Shown here piece after piece: positions 34,812 to 43,172 of a stretch of DNA of 51,553 nucleotides; positions within the stretch are counted from its first letter, which is position 1; each line of letters starts with the position of its first letter. The DNA comes from Chloroflexota bacterium (GTDB lineage Bacteria > Chloroflexota > UBA6077 > FW602-bin22 > JAMCVK01). Where the stretch lies: the NCBI GenBank assembly GCA_023475225.1, contig JAMCVK010000043.1, positions 1 through 51,553 on the forward strand, read 5' to 3'. The position numbers and the translations under genes were made by a program. A model generated the notes under the pieces. It was given only the letters and a program-made list of their open reading frames with translations. It ran no database searches and was not told the DNA's origin.

Positions 34812-35732
34812 ATGAGCCGCTATATTATTACCAGATTATTGTTGTTAGTGCCCATACTTTTGGGCGTTTCCATCGTAATATTCATCTTAGTGCGCCTTGT
34901 TCCTGGCGACGTAGCCAGAATTTATGCCGGATTAGACGCCACTGATGAGCAGGTGGCTGCTATTCGTCACCAGCTCGGCCTGGACAAACCACTCGTTGTA
35001 CAATATTTGATCTATTTAAACGCCGTGTTGCACGGTGATCTGGGACGATCGGTCTATTCACGCGCCCCGGTAGTGATGGAGGTCATGGCTCGCTACCCGG
35101 CTACTGTGCAGCTGGCGGTAACCAGCATGTGTCTGGCGGTCACCCTTGGACTCTTCTTGGGCATCATCGCGGCCATACGACGGAATACCATCCTTGATAA
35201 TCTATGCAGTATAGTTTCGGTTACAGGTATATCTATGCCCGCCTTCTGGTTTGGGCTGATGTTGATGCTCGTCTTCTGCGAACAACTCCGCTGGTTTCCT
35301 TCAGCTGGGGCCGGCAGTTGGAAGAACCTCGTTTTACCAGCGATAACCCTCAGCACATACACCACGGCCATAGTGGCGCGTATGACCAGGGCAACTCTAA
35401 TTGATGTGCTGGGACAGGAATTTATCCGTACGGCCAGGGCGAAGGGCTTAAGAGAGAGGCTAGTTGTTTACCGCCACGCTCTAAAAAATGCCTTGATTCC
35501 TGTCGTGACCATGGTTGGCCTGCAGGTTGGTTTCCTTTTAGGCGGGGCCGTGATTGTAGAGACTGTTTTCGCCTATCCAGGGCTGGGCAGACTGATGGTA
35601 GATTCGATCAAGAACAGAGATTTTCCCATCGTTCAGGGAGGCGTTCTTCTGATGGCCACTACCTTTGTGCTTGTTAATCTTGTGGTTGATTTACTTTACG
35701 CCTACCTGGATCCAAGGATACGTTATCGCTGA
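34812..35732 (+). CDS. ABC transporter permease, DppB/OppB type
   Basis: 306 residues with about six membrane spans. It begins YIITRLLLLVPILLGVSIVIFILVRLVPGD, the DppB signature, and holds the coupling loop EFIRTARAKGLRERLVVYRHALKNALIPVV. Ends with PRIRYR. It forms the membrane channel with the next gene; peptides or glutathione/opine-type solutes are usual. No ATPase (DppD/DppF) is found in the window, so energising subunits must be shared or encoded elsewhere. Confidence 0.95.
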   Translation: MSRYIITRLLLLVPILLGVSIVIFILVRLVPGDVARIYAGLDATDEQVAAIRHQLGLDKPLVVQYLIYLNAVLHGDLGRSVYSRAPVVMEVMARYPATVQLAVTSMCLAVTLGLFLGIIAAIRRNTILDNLCSIVSVTGISMPAFWFGLMLMLVFCEQLRWFPSAGAGSWKNLVLPAITLSTYTTAIVARMTRATLIDVLGQEFIRTARAKGLRERLVVYRHALKNALIPVVTMVGLQVGFLLGGAVIVETVFAYPGLGRLMVDSIKNRDFPIVQGGVLLMATTFVLVNLVVDLLYAYLDPRIRYR

Positions 35733-35744
35733 GAATCTGAGAAA

Positions 35745-36662
35745 ATGATGGAAGGATCAGCAGCGAAATTGGAGACCGATCTAACGAAGTTTTCCTCCCT
35801 GTCCTCGGAAATGAAGCCGGTCCGCAGGGCGAGAGCAGTATTCCTGAAGAGATTGCTGAAAAACCGCACGGCTATCCTGGGATGTATTCTGTTAAGTGCG
35901 ATCATACTTACGGCCATTTTTGCTCCCTATCTAGCTCCTTACAACCCCATACGGCAGAATCTTGATGAGGCCTTGCAAATGCCCAGTGGCAAGCATTTAC
36001 TGGGTACAGATGAATTCGGCCGAGATATCCTGAGTAGAATAATTTATGGCTCCCGCATCTCACTTTCTGTGGCTGTTGCCGGGGTAGTATTAGCCCTGGT
36101 CATTGGTGTTCCTTTGGGATTGATGGCTGGTTATTGTGGAACATTAGTCGACAATCTGATTATGCGGTCAACTGATGTATTGTTAGCTTTTCCAGGGTTG
36201 CTCCTGGCCATAGCTATCACGGCCGCACTAGGGGTTGGGCTTATTCCCGTATGCATTGCGGTTAGCATCGTGTCGGTTCCGGCCTATGTCCGGCTGATGC
36301 GCGCCTCGGTCTTGGTGACCAAGGAATTAGATTTTGTGCAGGCCGCCCGCGTATTGGGCGCTACTGGTATGCGGATTTTGGTTAAGCATATCCTGCCTAA
36401 TTCCTGGACACCAATCATCGTGCAAGCAAGCCTGAACAGCGCTACAGCGATATTGACCGTTTCTGGGCTCAGTTTTTTGGGTCTTGGGGCACAACCCCCC
36501 ACTCCGGAATGGGGGGCTATGCTGAGCACGGGGCGTGCCTATCTGCGCATAGCTCCTCAAATAGCTACTTTTCCTGGCATAGCCATCATGATTGCTGTGC
36601 TTGGACTCAATCTGGTCGGAGATGGACTGCGGGATGCCCTCGATGTGCGGATGAAGCTATGA
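35745..36662 (+). CDS. ABC transporter permease, DppC/OppC type
   Basis: 305 residues. An N-terminal cytoplasmic stretch leads to FLKRLLKNRTAILGCILLSAIIL, then APYNPIRQNLDEALQMPSGKHLLGTDEFGRDILSRIIYGSRISLSV (the DppC hallmark), the coupling loop LDFVQAARVLGATGMRILVKHILPN, and LSFLGLGAQPPTPEWGAML. Partner of DppB 12 bases upstream. Confidence 0.95.
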   Translation: MMEGSAAKLETDLTKFSSLSSEMKPVRRARAVFLKRLLKNRTAILGCILLSAIILTAIFAPYLAPYNPIRQNLDEALQMPSGKHLLGTDEFGRDILSRIIYGSRISLSVAVAGVVLALVIGVPLGLMAGYCGTLVDNLIMRSTDVLLAFPGLLLAIAITAALGVGLIPVCIAVSIVSVPAYVRLMRASVLVTKELDFVQAARVLGATGMRILVKHILPNSWTPIIVQASLNSATAILTVSGLSFLGLGAQPPTPEWGAMLSTGRAYLRIAPQIATFPGIAIMIAVLGLNLVGDGLRDALDVRMKL

Positions 36663-36721
36663 GAAGGTTCGAGGGACTCAGAAGCGGCTCGGCGCGTTTT
36701 AGGGAAAGGAGATTATAACCG

Positions 36722-37570
36722 ATGGAGATCAGGCATATTCTTATAATTGGAGCCGGCCAAATGGGTGGGGGTATCGCCCAGGTGGTCGCCCAGGCAGGGT
36801 ACAAAACGACGTTGACTGATACGAGAGAAGAGCTGTCCCAGCGGGCCTTGTCCATCATCAGCGAAAACTTGCAGCGTATGGTGGATAAAGGAAAGATCCC
36901 TGCTGAGGTTAAAGAGGCCGCTTTGACCAGGATCACCCCATCGGCCGGCCTGGATGCCGCAGCTACAGCTGACATAGTTATAGAGGCTGTTTTTGAGAAC
37001 CTGGAACTCAAAAAGGAGGTATTTGGGAAGTTAGATGCCCTGTGTCCACCGCATACGATTTTGGCCTCTAACACTTCTTCTCTGTCGATCACAGCCATAG
37101 CCGCGGCGACGAAGCGACCAGATAAGGTGGTCGGCATGCACTTTTTTAACCCAGCACCGGTTATGCGCTTGGTGGAGGTGATTCCGGGCCAATGTACCTC
37201 AGACGAGACGGTAGAACATCTTAAGGATCTGTCCATGGCGCTGGGTAAGACGCCAGTAGTGGCTGTGGACTATCCTGGTTTTATTGTCAGCCGCATTATA
37301 GATGTAATGATGAACGAAGCGGTCTACTGTGTCATGGATGGTAATACCCCTGAGGCGGTGGACACGGCCATGACTTTGGGCTGTAATCATCCCATTGGCC
37401 CCCTGGCCTTGATCGATTTGATCGGAGCGGATATCTTATTAAACGTTATGGAGGTGCTTGAAAAAGAGCTAGGGGATAAATACCGTCCTGCTCCGCTCCT
37501 ACGTCGCATGGTCCGGGCTGGTCATCTTGGCCGGAAGACGGGTAGAGGATTTTACAATTACAGCAAGTAG
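36722..37570 (+). CDS. 3-hydroxyacyl-CoA (3-hydroxybutyryl-CoA) dehydrogenase
   Basis: 282 residues, the length of stand-alone HBD enzymes. NAD site [65 protein letters not shown], then [17 protein letters not shown] with the catalytic His, and a C-terminal domain with [22 protein letters not shown]. It oxidises 3-hydroxyacyl-CoA, or reduces acetoacetyl-CoA in the opposite direction. AAAGGAG lies upstream. It partners with the hydratase and thiolase of this block. Confidence 0.96.
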   Translation: MEIRHILIIGAGQMGGGIAQVVAQAGYKTTLTDTREELSQRALSIISENLQRMVDKGKIPAEVKEAALTRITPSAGLDAAATADIVIEAVFENLELKKEVFGKLDALCPPHTILASNTSSLSITAIAAATKRPDKVVGMHFFNPAPVMRLVEVIPGQCTSDETVEHLKDLSMALGKTPVVAVDYPGFIVSRIIDVMMNEAVYCVMDGNTPEAVDTAMTLGCNHPIGPLALIDLIGADILLNVMEVLEKELGDKYRPAPLLRRMVRAGHLGRKTGRGFYNYSK

Positions 37571-37609
37571 TCCATTCAAAGTGGTATTAATCTACATTGG
37601 AGGCAGGAA

Positions 37610-38791
37610 ATGGTGGATGTTGTCCTCGTTGGTGGAGTACGAACACCTATAGGTAGGTTCGGTGGTTCGTTCAAGGATCTTTCGGCCAGAGAATTGGGGG
37701 CTATCGCTATCAGGGCGGTCGTAGAGAGGACTGGCGTACCAAAGGAGGAGATCGATGAGGTGATCTTTGGCTGCGTAGGGCAGATAGCAGAGGATGCCTT
37801 CATTGCCAGGACTTGCGCTGTTTATGCGGGATTGCCTGTCACCGTCCCGGCCTATACAGTGAATCGCCTTTGTAGCTCTGGATTGCAAGCGATCGTCAGC
37901 GCCGCAGAAAAGATCCGGGCCGGTGAGGCTGAGGTCATCGTGGCTGGCGGTGTTGAGCATATGAGTGGGGTACCTTTCTACTTGAGAGAGGCTCGCTGGG
38001 GCTATCGTCTGGGCAATGCTGTCCTTGAGGATGGTTTGGTTACCCTTCTCAGTGATCCCTTCCAAAGATACCATATGGGTATGACCGCAGAGAATGTGGC
38101 TGAACGATTTGGTGTCTCACGTGAGGATCAGGATCGCTTTGCTTTGGGGAGCCAACAGAAGGCTGTCAGCGCCATCCAGGAAGGTCGGTTTAAGGATCAA
38201 ATTGTCGCGGTGGAGATCAAGGAAAAGAAGGAAGCTAGAATCGTAGATACCGATGAGCATCCCAGACCCGAAACTACCTTAGAGAGACTGGCTGCTCTAA
38301 AGCCGGCTTTTAAGGAGCAGGGGGGCACTGTTACAGCCGGCAACTCTTCAGGCATAAATGACGCCGCGGCGGCGGCGGTGGTGATGTCTTCCAGTAAGGC
38401 TGCTAGGTTGGGACTTAAGCCGCAAGTGATTATTAAAGCCTCAAGCGCAGTCGCAATTGAACCGGAGATCATGGGCATAGCACCTGTGCCGGCCACACGA
38501 AAGGTCTTAGCCAAGGTTGGGCTCAGCCTTGACGATATCGATTTGATCGAACTGAACGAGGCGTTTGCGGCCCAGGCAGTAGAGGTTATGAGACAGTTAG
38601 ATATTGATCCCGATAAGCTCAATGTTAATGGTGGGGCCATCGCTCTCGGGCATCCCGTCGGCGCCACTGGCTGTATTCTGACGGTTAAGCTGATCTACGA
38701 GATGCAAAGAAGAAGGGCCAGGTATGGATTGGTAACGCTATGTGTCGGCGGTGGACAGGGGCTGGCTACCATCTTCGAGAATGTCACTTAG
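37610..38791 (+). CDS. Acetyl-CoA acetyltransferase (thiolase)
   Basis: 393 residues. Active sites: Cys in NRLCSSGLQAIVSAAEKI near residue 89, His in GGAIALGHPVGATGC near 350, Cys in LCVGGGQGLATI near 380. It splits acetoacetyl- or longer 3-ketoacyl-CoA, or condenses acetyl-CoA. Last gene of the catabolic block, 39 bases after the dehydrogenase. Direction of flux is not decided by sequence. Confidence 0.96.
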   Translation: MVDVVLVGGVRTPIGRFGGSFKDLSARELGAIAIRAVVERTGVPKEEIDEVIFGCVGQIAEDAFIARTCAVYAGLPVTVPAYTVNRLCSSGLQAIVSAAEKIRAGEAEVIVAGGVEHMSGVPFYLREARWGYRLGNAVLEDGLVTLLSDPFQRYHMGMTAENVAERFGVSREDQDRFALGSQQKAVSAIQEGRFKDQIVAVEIKEKKEARIVDTDEHPRPETTLERLAALKPAFKEQGGTVTAGNSSGINDAAAAAVVMSSSKAARLGLKPQVIIKASSAVAIEPEIMGIAPVPATRKVLAKVGLSLDDIDLIELNEAFAAQAVEVMRQLDIDPDKLNVNGGAIALGHPVGATGCILTVKLIYEMQRRRARYGLVTLCVGGGQGLATIFENVT

Positions 38792-38889
38792 GGAGGCAGG
38801 TGAGATGGTTGAGCAACGGGGGTTCCCAGGGGGCGCAGCCTGATAAGGGTCTTTCGGATGTGCCCTCCCTCTGTAGGAAAAAGCCCGAA

Positions 38890-38916
38890 GTAGGGGCTCC
38901 GCAGGGTCGCCCCTAC
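38890..38916. repeat. Dispersed gtaggggc inverted repeat
   Basis: gtaggggc (38890..38897) and gcccctac (38909..38916) form an 8-bp stem. The same gtaggggcg core builds the 30-bp palindrome at 41884..41913, so both belong to a repeat family. The rest of 38792..38930 shows nothing else clear. Confidence 0.55.
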
Positions 38917-38935
38917 GAACCTCTCCAGGTGTAGC

Positions 38936-39000
38936 TTGATTTTTTGGCCATCGTTATGCTAAAATTATCCTAACCATCGATGTACCTCTCATCGATGTAC
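38936..39000 (+). promoter_or_regulatory. Promoter and operator-like repeats of tupABC
   Basis: -35 TTGATT (38936..38941), 18-base spacer, extended -10 TGcTAAAAT (38957..38965). An imperfect inverted repeat (ccatcgttatgcta at 38948..38961 against tatcctaaccatcg at 38966..38979, 10 of 14) overlaps the -10 box; its cgtta core resembles ModE half-sites. Just downstream, catcgatgtac occurs twice, 15 bases apart (38975..38985 and 38990..39000). This dense layout fits metal-responsive repression. Confidence 0.6.
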
Positions 39001-39025
39001 TTTTCCATAAGGAGACGTGAATAAA

Positions 39026-39925
39026 ATGCGAAGGTTCGTCGTTCTCTCGTCGGTCCTGATCATAACATTGTCCTTGCTGGTCGGTTGCAGCCTGGCCTCA
39101 TCGCTACCCTCAGCCGCACCAGGAACGACACCAGGCGCGCCGTCTACTTCAGCAGCGCCTGTCAACAAGGAAGTCATTCTGGCGACTACCACCAGCACCA
39201 TGGATTCAGGGCTGCTGGATGTTTTGGTGCCTGATTTCGAAAAGAGGACAGGCTATGTGCTGAAGCCCCTTTCCCTGGGTACTGGTCAGGCCTTGGCCGT
39301 CGCGGCCAGGGGGGAGGCCGATGTAGTATTAGTGCATGCTCCGGTGTTGGAGAAGAAGTTTATGGCCGATGGACATGGGATCAACCGCCGTCTGGTGATG
39401 CACAATGACTTCGTCATCGTTGGCCCACCTGCTGACCCGGCCAAAATAAAGGGGAGTAAGATGGCTATCGAGGCATTCCAGAAAATAGCCGAGCACAAAA
39501 ACATCTTCATCTCTCGGGGCGATAACTCCGGTACCGATACGCTGGAGAAGAGTCTCTGGAAGAAGGCCGGCATACAACCGTCGGGGCAGTGGTACCAGGA
39601 GGCCGGCCAGGGCATGGGGGCGACGCTGAACATCGCCTCCGAGAAAGATGGCTATACCCTTACCGATCGGGCCACCCTTCTGGCCCTCAAGAGGACGCTT
39701 CGTCTGGAAATCTTAGTGGAGAAAGAGCCAGCTCTGCTTAATATCTACCACGTCATCGAGGTTGATCCTCAAAAGCACCCTCAGGTGAACCACGTCGGGG
39801 GTAAGTCCTTCGCTGATTATATGGTTTCTAAAGAAGCTCAGGAGATTGTCAGGAACTTCGGTGTGGACAAATATGGCCAGCCCCTCTTCTTCCCTGATGC
39901 CGGGAAGAAGGAACCGGTCAGTTAA
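39026..39925 (+). CDS. tupA: Tungstate ABC transporter, binding lipoprotein
   Basis: About 299 residues. Lipoprotein signal with lipobox LLVGC near residue 22. The mature part begins VILATTTSTMDSGLLDVLVPDF, the TupA signature that holds the oxyanion. Other hallmarks: GTGQALAVAARGEADVVLVHAP, LVMHNDFVIVGPPADPAKI, FISRGDNSGTDTLEKSLWKKAG, and ADYMVSKEAQEIVRNFGVDKYGQPLFFPDA. TupA binds tungstate with very high affinity. ATG 39026 is preferred over GTG 39017 because aaggag lies 11 bases upstream of it. Tungsten would supply enzymes such as aldehyde ferredoxin oxidoreductase, not seen in the window. Confidence 0.95.
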   Translation: MRRFVVLSSVLIITLSLLVGCSLASSLPSAAPGTTPGAPSTSAAPVNKEVILATTTSTMDSGLLDVLVPDFEKRTGYVLKPLSLGTGQALAVAARGEADVVLVHAPVLEKKFMADGHGINRRLVMHNDFVIVGPPADPAKIKGSKMAIEAFQKIAEHKNIFISRGDNSGTDTLEKSLWKKAGIQPSGQWYQEAGQGMGATLNIASEKDGYTLTDRATLLALKRTLRLEILVEKEPALLNIYHVIEVDPQKHPQVNHVGGKSFADYMVSKEAQEIVRNFGVDKYGQPLFFPDAGKKEPVS

Positions 39926-39955
39926 GCAAGAGGTCTTTATCGGGGAGGTTGAGCT

Positions 39956-40654
39956 ATGGATCTGATTTGGGAGGGTATTCAGCAGGCCATCTTATTGATG
40001 TTGCACCGGGATGCAGAAATGATTCGCGTCACCCTCCTCTCCATCCAGGTATCAGGGGTGGCCACACTGATTAGCGTGCTTGTGGGCGTACCATTGGGCA
40101 CTTACCTGGCCTTAGCCTCGTTTCGGGGGCGGGGCTTTTTCCTGACCCTGGTTAATACCGGCATGGGACTACCGCCGGTGGTAGTGGGGCTCTTCGTCAG
40201 CATAATGCTCTGGCGCAGCGGTCCCTTCGGTTTTCTGCATCTCCTTTACACGCCGGCGGCGATGGTGGTCGCTCAGGGGATCATCGCCTCACCCATCGTC
40301 ACTGGCATCACCACGGCGGCCATCGGACAGATCAATCCCAGGCTACGGCTACAGATGCTAGGATTAGGGGCCTCATACTGGCAGCTCCTTTGGGTTCTCC
40401 TGCGAGAGGCCAGGCTACCCTTACTGGCCGCGGTGATGGCCGGTTTTGGAGGGGTGATATCGGAGATCGGAGCCTCGCTGATGGTGGGAGGAAACGTCAT
40501 GGGACAAACCAGGGTGCTCACTACGGCCACGGCGATGGAGACAGGGCGGGGCAATTTTGGGATGGCTATCGCCCTCTCAATTATTCTGCTGCTCCTGGCT
40601 TATACGGTTAATATGGCTCTTACCATTATCCAGCAGCGTAATAGGTTGCCGTGA
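39956..40654 (+). CDS. tupB: Tungstate ABC transporter, permease
   Basis: 232 residues, about five membrane spans, of the TupB/CysT class. Coupling loop LQMLGLGASYWQLLWVLLREARLPLLAAVMAGFGGVISEIGASLMVGGN. ATG 39956 follows ggggaggttgagct. Stop overlaps the ATPase start by four bases. Confidence 0.94.
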   Translation: MDLIWEGIQQAILLMLHRDAEMIRVTLLSIQVSGVATLISVLVGVPLGTYLALASFRGRGFFLTLVNTGMGLPPVVVGLFVSIMLWRSGPFGFLHLLYTPAAMVVAQGIIASPIVTGITTAAIGQINPRLRLQMLGLGASYWQLLWVLLREARLPLLAAVMAGFGGVISEIGASLMVGGNVMGQTRVLTTATAMETGRGNFGMAIALSIILLLLAYTVNMALTIIQQRNRLP

Positions 40655-41805
40655 GAGAATCTATCCTTGAGATCAAGACTGTGCAGGTGAGGTATGGTAA
40701 CCAGACAGTGCTGGATATCCCTCACCTGAGCATCAAACGGGGAGAGATTCTGTCCATTATTGGACCAAACGGCTCCGGTAAAAGCACGCTCCTACGGGTT
40801 TTGGCTCTGCTGGAACGTCCTAGCGTTGGAGAGATAATCTTCGATGGCCAGCCTGTCCATCCCCACAGTGATTTCCTTGCCCTTCGCCGGCGCCTGGCCA
40901 TCGTTTTCCAGGAGGCTCTACTGCGCGATACTTCTGTTTTCAATAACGTGGCCACAGGGCTGCACTTCCGCGGGGTATCCCGAGAGGCGACGAGAGAAAA
41001 GGTACAGCAGTGGCTGGAACGGCTGGGGATAGCCCATTTGCAGCGGCGTTCGGCGCGCACCCTCTCTGGTGGCGAGGCCCAGCGGGTCAGCCTGGCCAGA
41101 GCCCTCGTCTTAGAGCCTGAGATCCTCTTGCTAGACGAGCCCTTTGGAGGCCTGGATTCCCCTAGTAAAGGCTCCTTGATCGGCGATTTAGATCGTATCC
41201 TGGCGGAGACGAGGATGACGGTCATCTTTGTCACGCATGACCGAACGGAGGCGCTCATGTTGGGGGATAGGATAGCGGTCGTGATGGATGGCCGAATCCT
41301 CCAGCTGGATACACCCCAGAAGGTCTTCACCTCACCGGCTGATGAAGCGGTAGCCGCTTTTGTTGGTGTGGAGACGATCCTCCCGGGTTGTGTCCGTGTG
41401 CAGAAGGATGGGTTGGCTGGTGTGGAGATAGGAGATAAGAGGATTGAGGTTGTTGGGGAGTACCTTATTGGGGAACATGTGCTGGTCTGTTTGAGGCCGG
41501 AAGACGTCATCATCGCCCCCAGCGACGATCAGCCCTCTCGCTCAAGCATGCGCAATAACCTAAGGGGAGTGGTGCGGAGGATCACACCGTTGGGGTCCCA
41601 ATTTCGGGTGGAGGTCGATTGCGGTTTCCCTATCGTGGCCCTGATCACTAAGCAGTCCTTCATCGACCTATCTCTGGCTGAGGGGAGGTCGGTTCTTGTC
41701 TCCTTCAAGGCCAGCGCTGCGCACGTTATTCGCAAAGGACTGGGACACTCCCCATTTTGGACAGATACCACGACTATCTCCTCGCCCGTAGGGACTCTAA
41801 TGTAA
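40651..41805 (+). CDS. tupC: Tungstate ABC transporter, ATPase with TOBE domain
   Basis: 384 residues. Walker A GPNGSGKSTLLRVLALLERP near residue 35, Q-loop IVFQEALLRDTS, signature LSGGEAQRVSLARAL, Walker B ILLLDEPFGGLDSPS, switch His in FVTHDRTEALML. A TOBE domain (about 290-355) follows and may bind the oxyanion to shut uptake off. GTG 40651 overlaps tupB. Last gene of the operon, followed by the repeat cluster at 41838. Confidence 0.95.
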   Translation: MRESILEIKTVQVRYGNQTVLDIPHLSIKRGEILSIIGPNGSGKSTLLRVLALLERPSVGEIIFDGQPVHPHSDFLALRRRLAIVFQEALLRDTSVFNNVATGLHFRGVSREATREKVQQWLERLGIAHLQRRSARTLSGGEAQRVSLARALVLEPEILLLDEPFGGLDSPSKGSLIGDLDRILAETRMTVIFVTHDRTEALMLGDRIAVVMDGRILQLDTPQKVFTSPADEAVAAFVGVETILPGCVRVQKDGLAGVEIGDKRIEVVGEYLIGEHVLVCLRPEDVIIAPSDDQPSRSSMRNNLRGVVRRITPLGSQFRVEVDCGFPIVALITKQSFIDLSLAEGRSVLVSFKASAAHVIRKGLGHSPFWTDTTTISSPVGTLM

Positions 41806-41837
41806 GGGGTGGATGTTTTTTTACCCTCACCCCCTGA

Positions 41838-42083
41838 CCCCTCTCCCATCCTTCCCGGACGGGAAGGACGGGAGAGGGGGAAGAGTAGGGGCGACCGGCC
41901 GGTCGCCCCTACTAGGTCGAAGACTCTTCGAGTCGGAGCCCTATCCTTCTGTGGAAGGACTCCTTGGAGTCCTTCCACAGAAGGGCCCCTTGACCTCCCC
42001 AGTGCCCCTGCGGGAGAAGGGGGGATAGGTCTAGGGTGTATCCCGATTCACCCCAAGATGTAGCGCGGGGGCTTGTCCCCCGC
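41838..42083. repeat. Cluster of palindromic repeats after tupC
   Basis: This gap between convergent genes holds, in order: a 19-bp stem with one mismatch and loop ggac (41838..41879), like the one near 1.27 kb; a perfect 30-bp palindrome built from agtaggggcgaccgg (41884..41913); a short gactc-ttc-gagtc (41922..41934); a perfect 19-bp stem with a 2-base loop (41945..41984); and gcggggg-cttgt-cccccgc (42065..42083). No coding signal was seen. Confidence 0.85.
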
Positions 42084-42090
42084 TTGCCGT

Positions 42091-42465
42091 TTACTTGAAA
42101 TGTCGGGCGAGGATGCCTTCCAGAATGTGGGCGTGGCGGTCCTCGTCATGGGCGGCCGTATCGAACCAGGAGCCGACCTCCTTCTTGTCTCGCTCCAGGG
42201 CGGCCTTCATACCGTCGTGTTTGCCGGTATAGGCCTTTCTCTCCCCCTCAAGCATCTTGGTGATTTCGGCTTTGAGGTCGCCAATCCGTCCATCCAGGTA
42301 GAGGAAGCGCGCCCCGTGGTTGGCTTCGTCCCAGGCGATGCGGCGCAGAGCTTCGGCCACCTCTCCAAGCCCCTCGGCATCGGCCTTGTAGGCCATAGCC
42401 AGGTAGTGGGTCACTTCCCAGGTCTCACCATCGATGTTCTTTTGCACATACTCCTCTAATGACAT
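42091..42465 (-). CDS. Rubrerythrin-type diiron protein (no rubredoxin domain)
   Basis: 124 residues, a four-helix ferritin-like fold. Diiron ligands expected in ETWEVTHYLAMAYKADAEG, AWDEANHGARFL, MLEGERKAYTG and DTAAHDEDRHAHILEG. The rubredoxin zinc/iron ribbon of full rubrerythrins is absent, so an external electron donor is needed. It should reduce hydrogen peroxide in this anaerobe. It lies 40 bases downstream of the Fur-family gene in the same direction. Confidence 0.88.
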   Translation of the reverse strand: MSLEEYVQKNIDGETWEVTHYLAMAYKADAEGLGEVAEALRRIAWDEANHGARFLYLDGRIGDLKAEITKMLEGERKAYTGKHDGMKAALERDKKEVGSWFDTAAHDEDRHAHILEGILARHFK

Positions 42466-42505
42466 TGTTAACCCTCCTTGAAAATTTATTTAGGACTAAG
42501 GCAGC

Positions 42506-42916
42506 CTATTGGGCTGTCCTGTCTTTGCCTTGAGTACTGAGACAATCTTTGCAGGTTCCGTAGAACATAAGAACGTGTTCACCGACTTTATGCCCACTGA
42601 TCTGTTCAGCCTCCGCCTCCAGTTCACGGTGAGGGGGGAGGGGAACATCGTACACCCGTTCACAGGTAAGGCAGACGAAGTGATAGTGCAGCTTCACGTT
42701 AGCATCGTAGCGGCTCTCAGGGTGACGGGTATCAAGGCGCTGCACCTGTCCTTCTCTGCTGAGCAGCTCTAGATTACGATACACTGTTCCCAGGCTGATG
42801 CTGGGGATCTCCTGACGGACCTGTTCGTATACCCAGATGGCTGGAGGGTGCGTTGTAGTTCCCCTTAGCACTCTAAGTAGGCATTGTTTTTGTTTTGTGT
42901 TTCGATACCTTTTCAC
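42506..42916 (-). CDS. Fur-family regulator (PerR-like)
   Basis: 136 residues. Winged helix (residues about 8-80: NTKQKQCLLRVLRGTTTHPPAIWVYEQVRQEIPSISLGTVYRNLELLSREG) and the metal/dimer domain with HYHFVCLTCERVYDV and the second CxxC FYGTCKDCLS. Zinc-site cysteines are kept. His and Asp in RLDTRHPESRYDANVKLHYHF fit the sensing site of PerR/Fur. A Fur/Per-type box lies in its promoter and rubrerythrin follows, so peroxide sensing (PerR) is the better guess. GTG 42916 follows aagggga. Confidence 0.92.
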   Translation of the reverse strand: MKRYRNTKQKQCLLRVLRGTTTHPPAIWVYEQVRQEIPSISLGTVYRNLELLSREGQVQRLDTRHPESRYDANVKLHYHFVCLTCERVYDVPLPPHRELEAEAEQISGHKVGEHVLMFYGTCKDCLSTQGKDRTAQ

Positions 42917-42932
42917 TATTCGTCCCCTTATT

Positions 42933-42965
42933 AATAATGATAACAGATATTATTATTTTTGTCAA
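42933..42965 (-). promoter_or_regulatory. Promoter and Fur/PerR box of the regulator-rubrerythrin operon
   Basis: Minus strand -35 TTGACA (42965..42960), 17-base spacer, -10 TATCAT (42942..42937). An inverted repeat, aataatgata (42933..42942) against tattattatt (42948..42957), 9 of 10 paired, fills the spacer and -10 box. Its AT-rich form fits Fur/PerR boxes and suggests autoregulation. Confidence 0.78.
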
Positions 42966-43041
42966 GGGCCAAAATAATAGGATTATCTTGCGCATATCCT
43001 ATCAGGGAGGGCTTGATATGAAAATACCGGCCTCAGGCCGC

Positions 43042-43172
43042 CTCCAGGGTAACCCTGTATCCCAAGGATTGGATGCGGCGCCGAGTGAGAATCCACGTAG
43101 TCGGGGGGCTGGTCTCCAGGGTAAACCTGTATCCCAAGGATTGGATGAGGCGCCGGGTGAGAATCCACGTAG
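43042..43172. repeat. Two-copy 59-bp direct repeat
   Basis: 43042..43100 and 43114..43172 are nearly identical (starting ctccagggtaa and ending gagaatccacgtag), with a 72-bp period. A gctgggg-cttg-ccccagc hairpin follows at 43174..43191. The 72-bp period keeps reading frame, but no gene covers it. The rest of the gap 42966..43358 shows nothing further. Confidence 0.8.

Noticed and set aside
43042-43172. Possible CRISPR array
   Set aside because: Only two long repeat copies with a 13-base gap and no cas gene; spacing and number do not fit.
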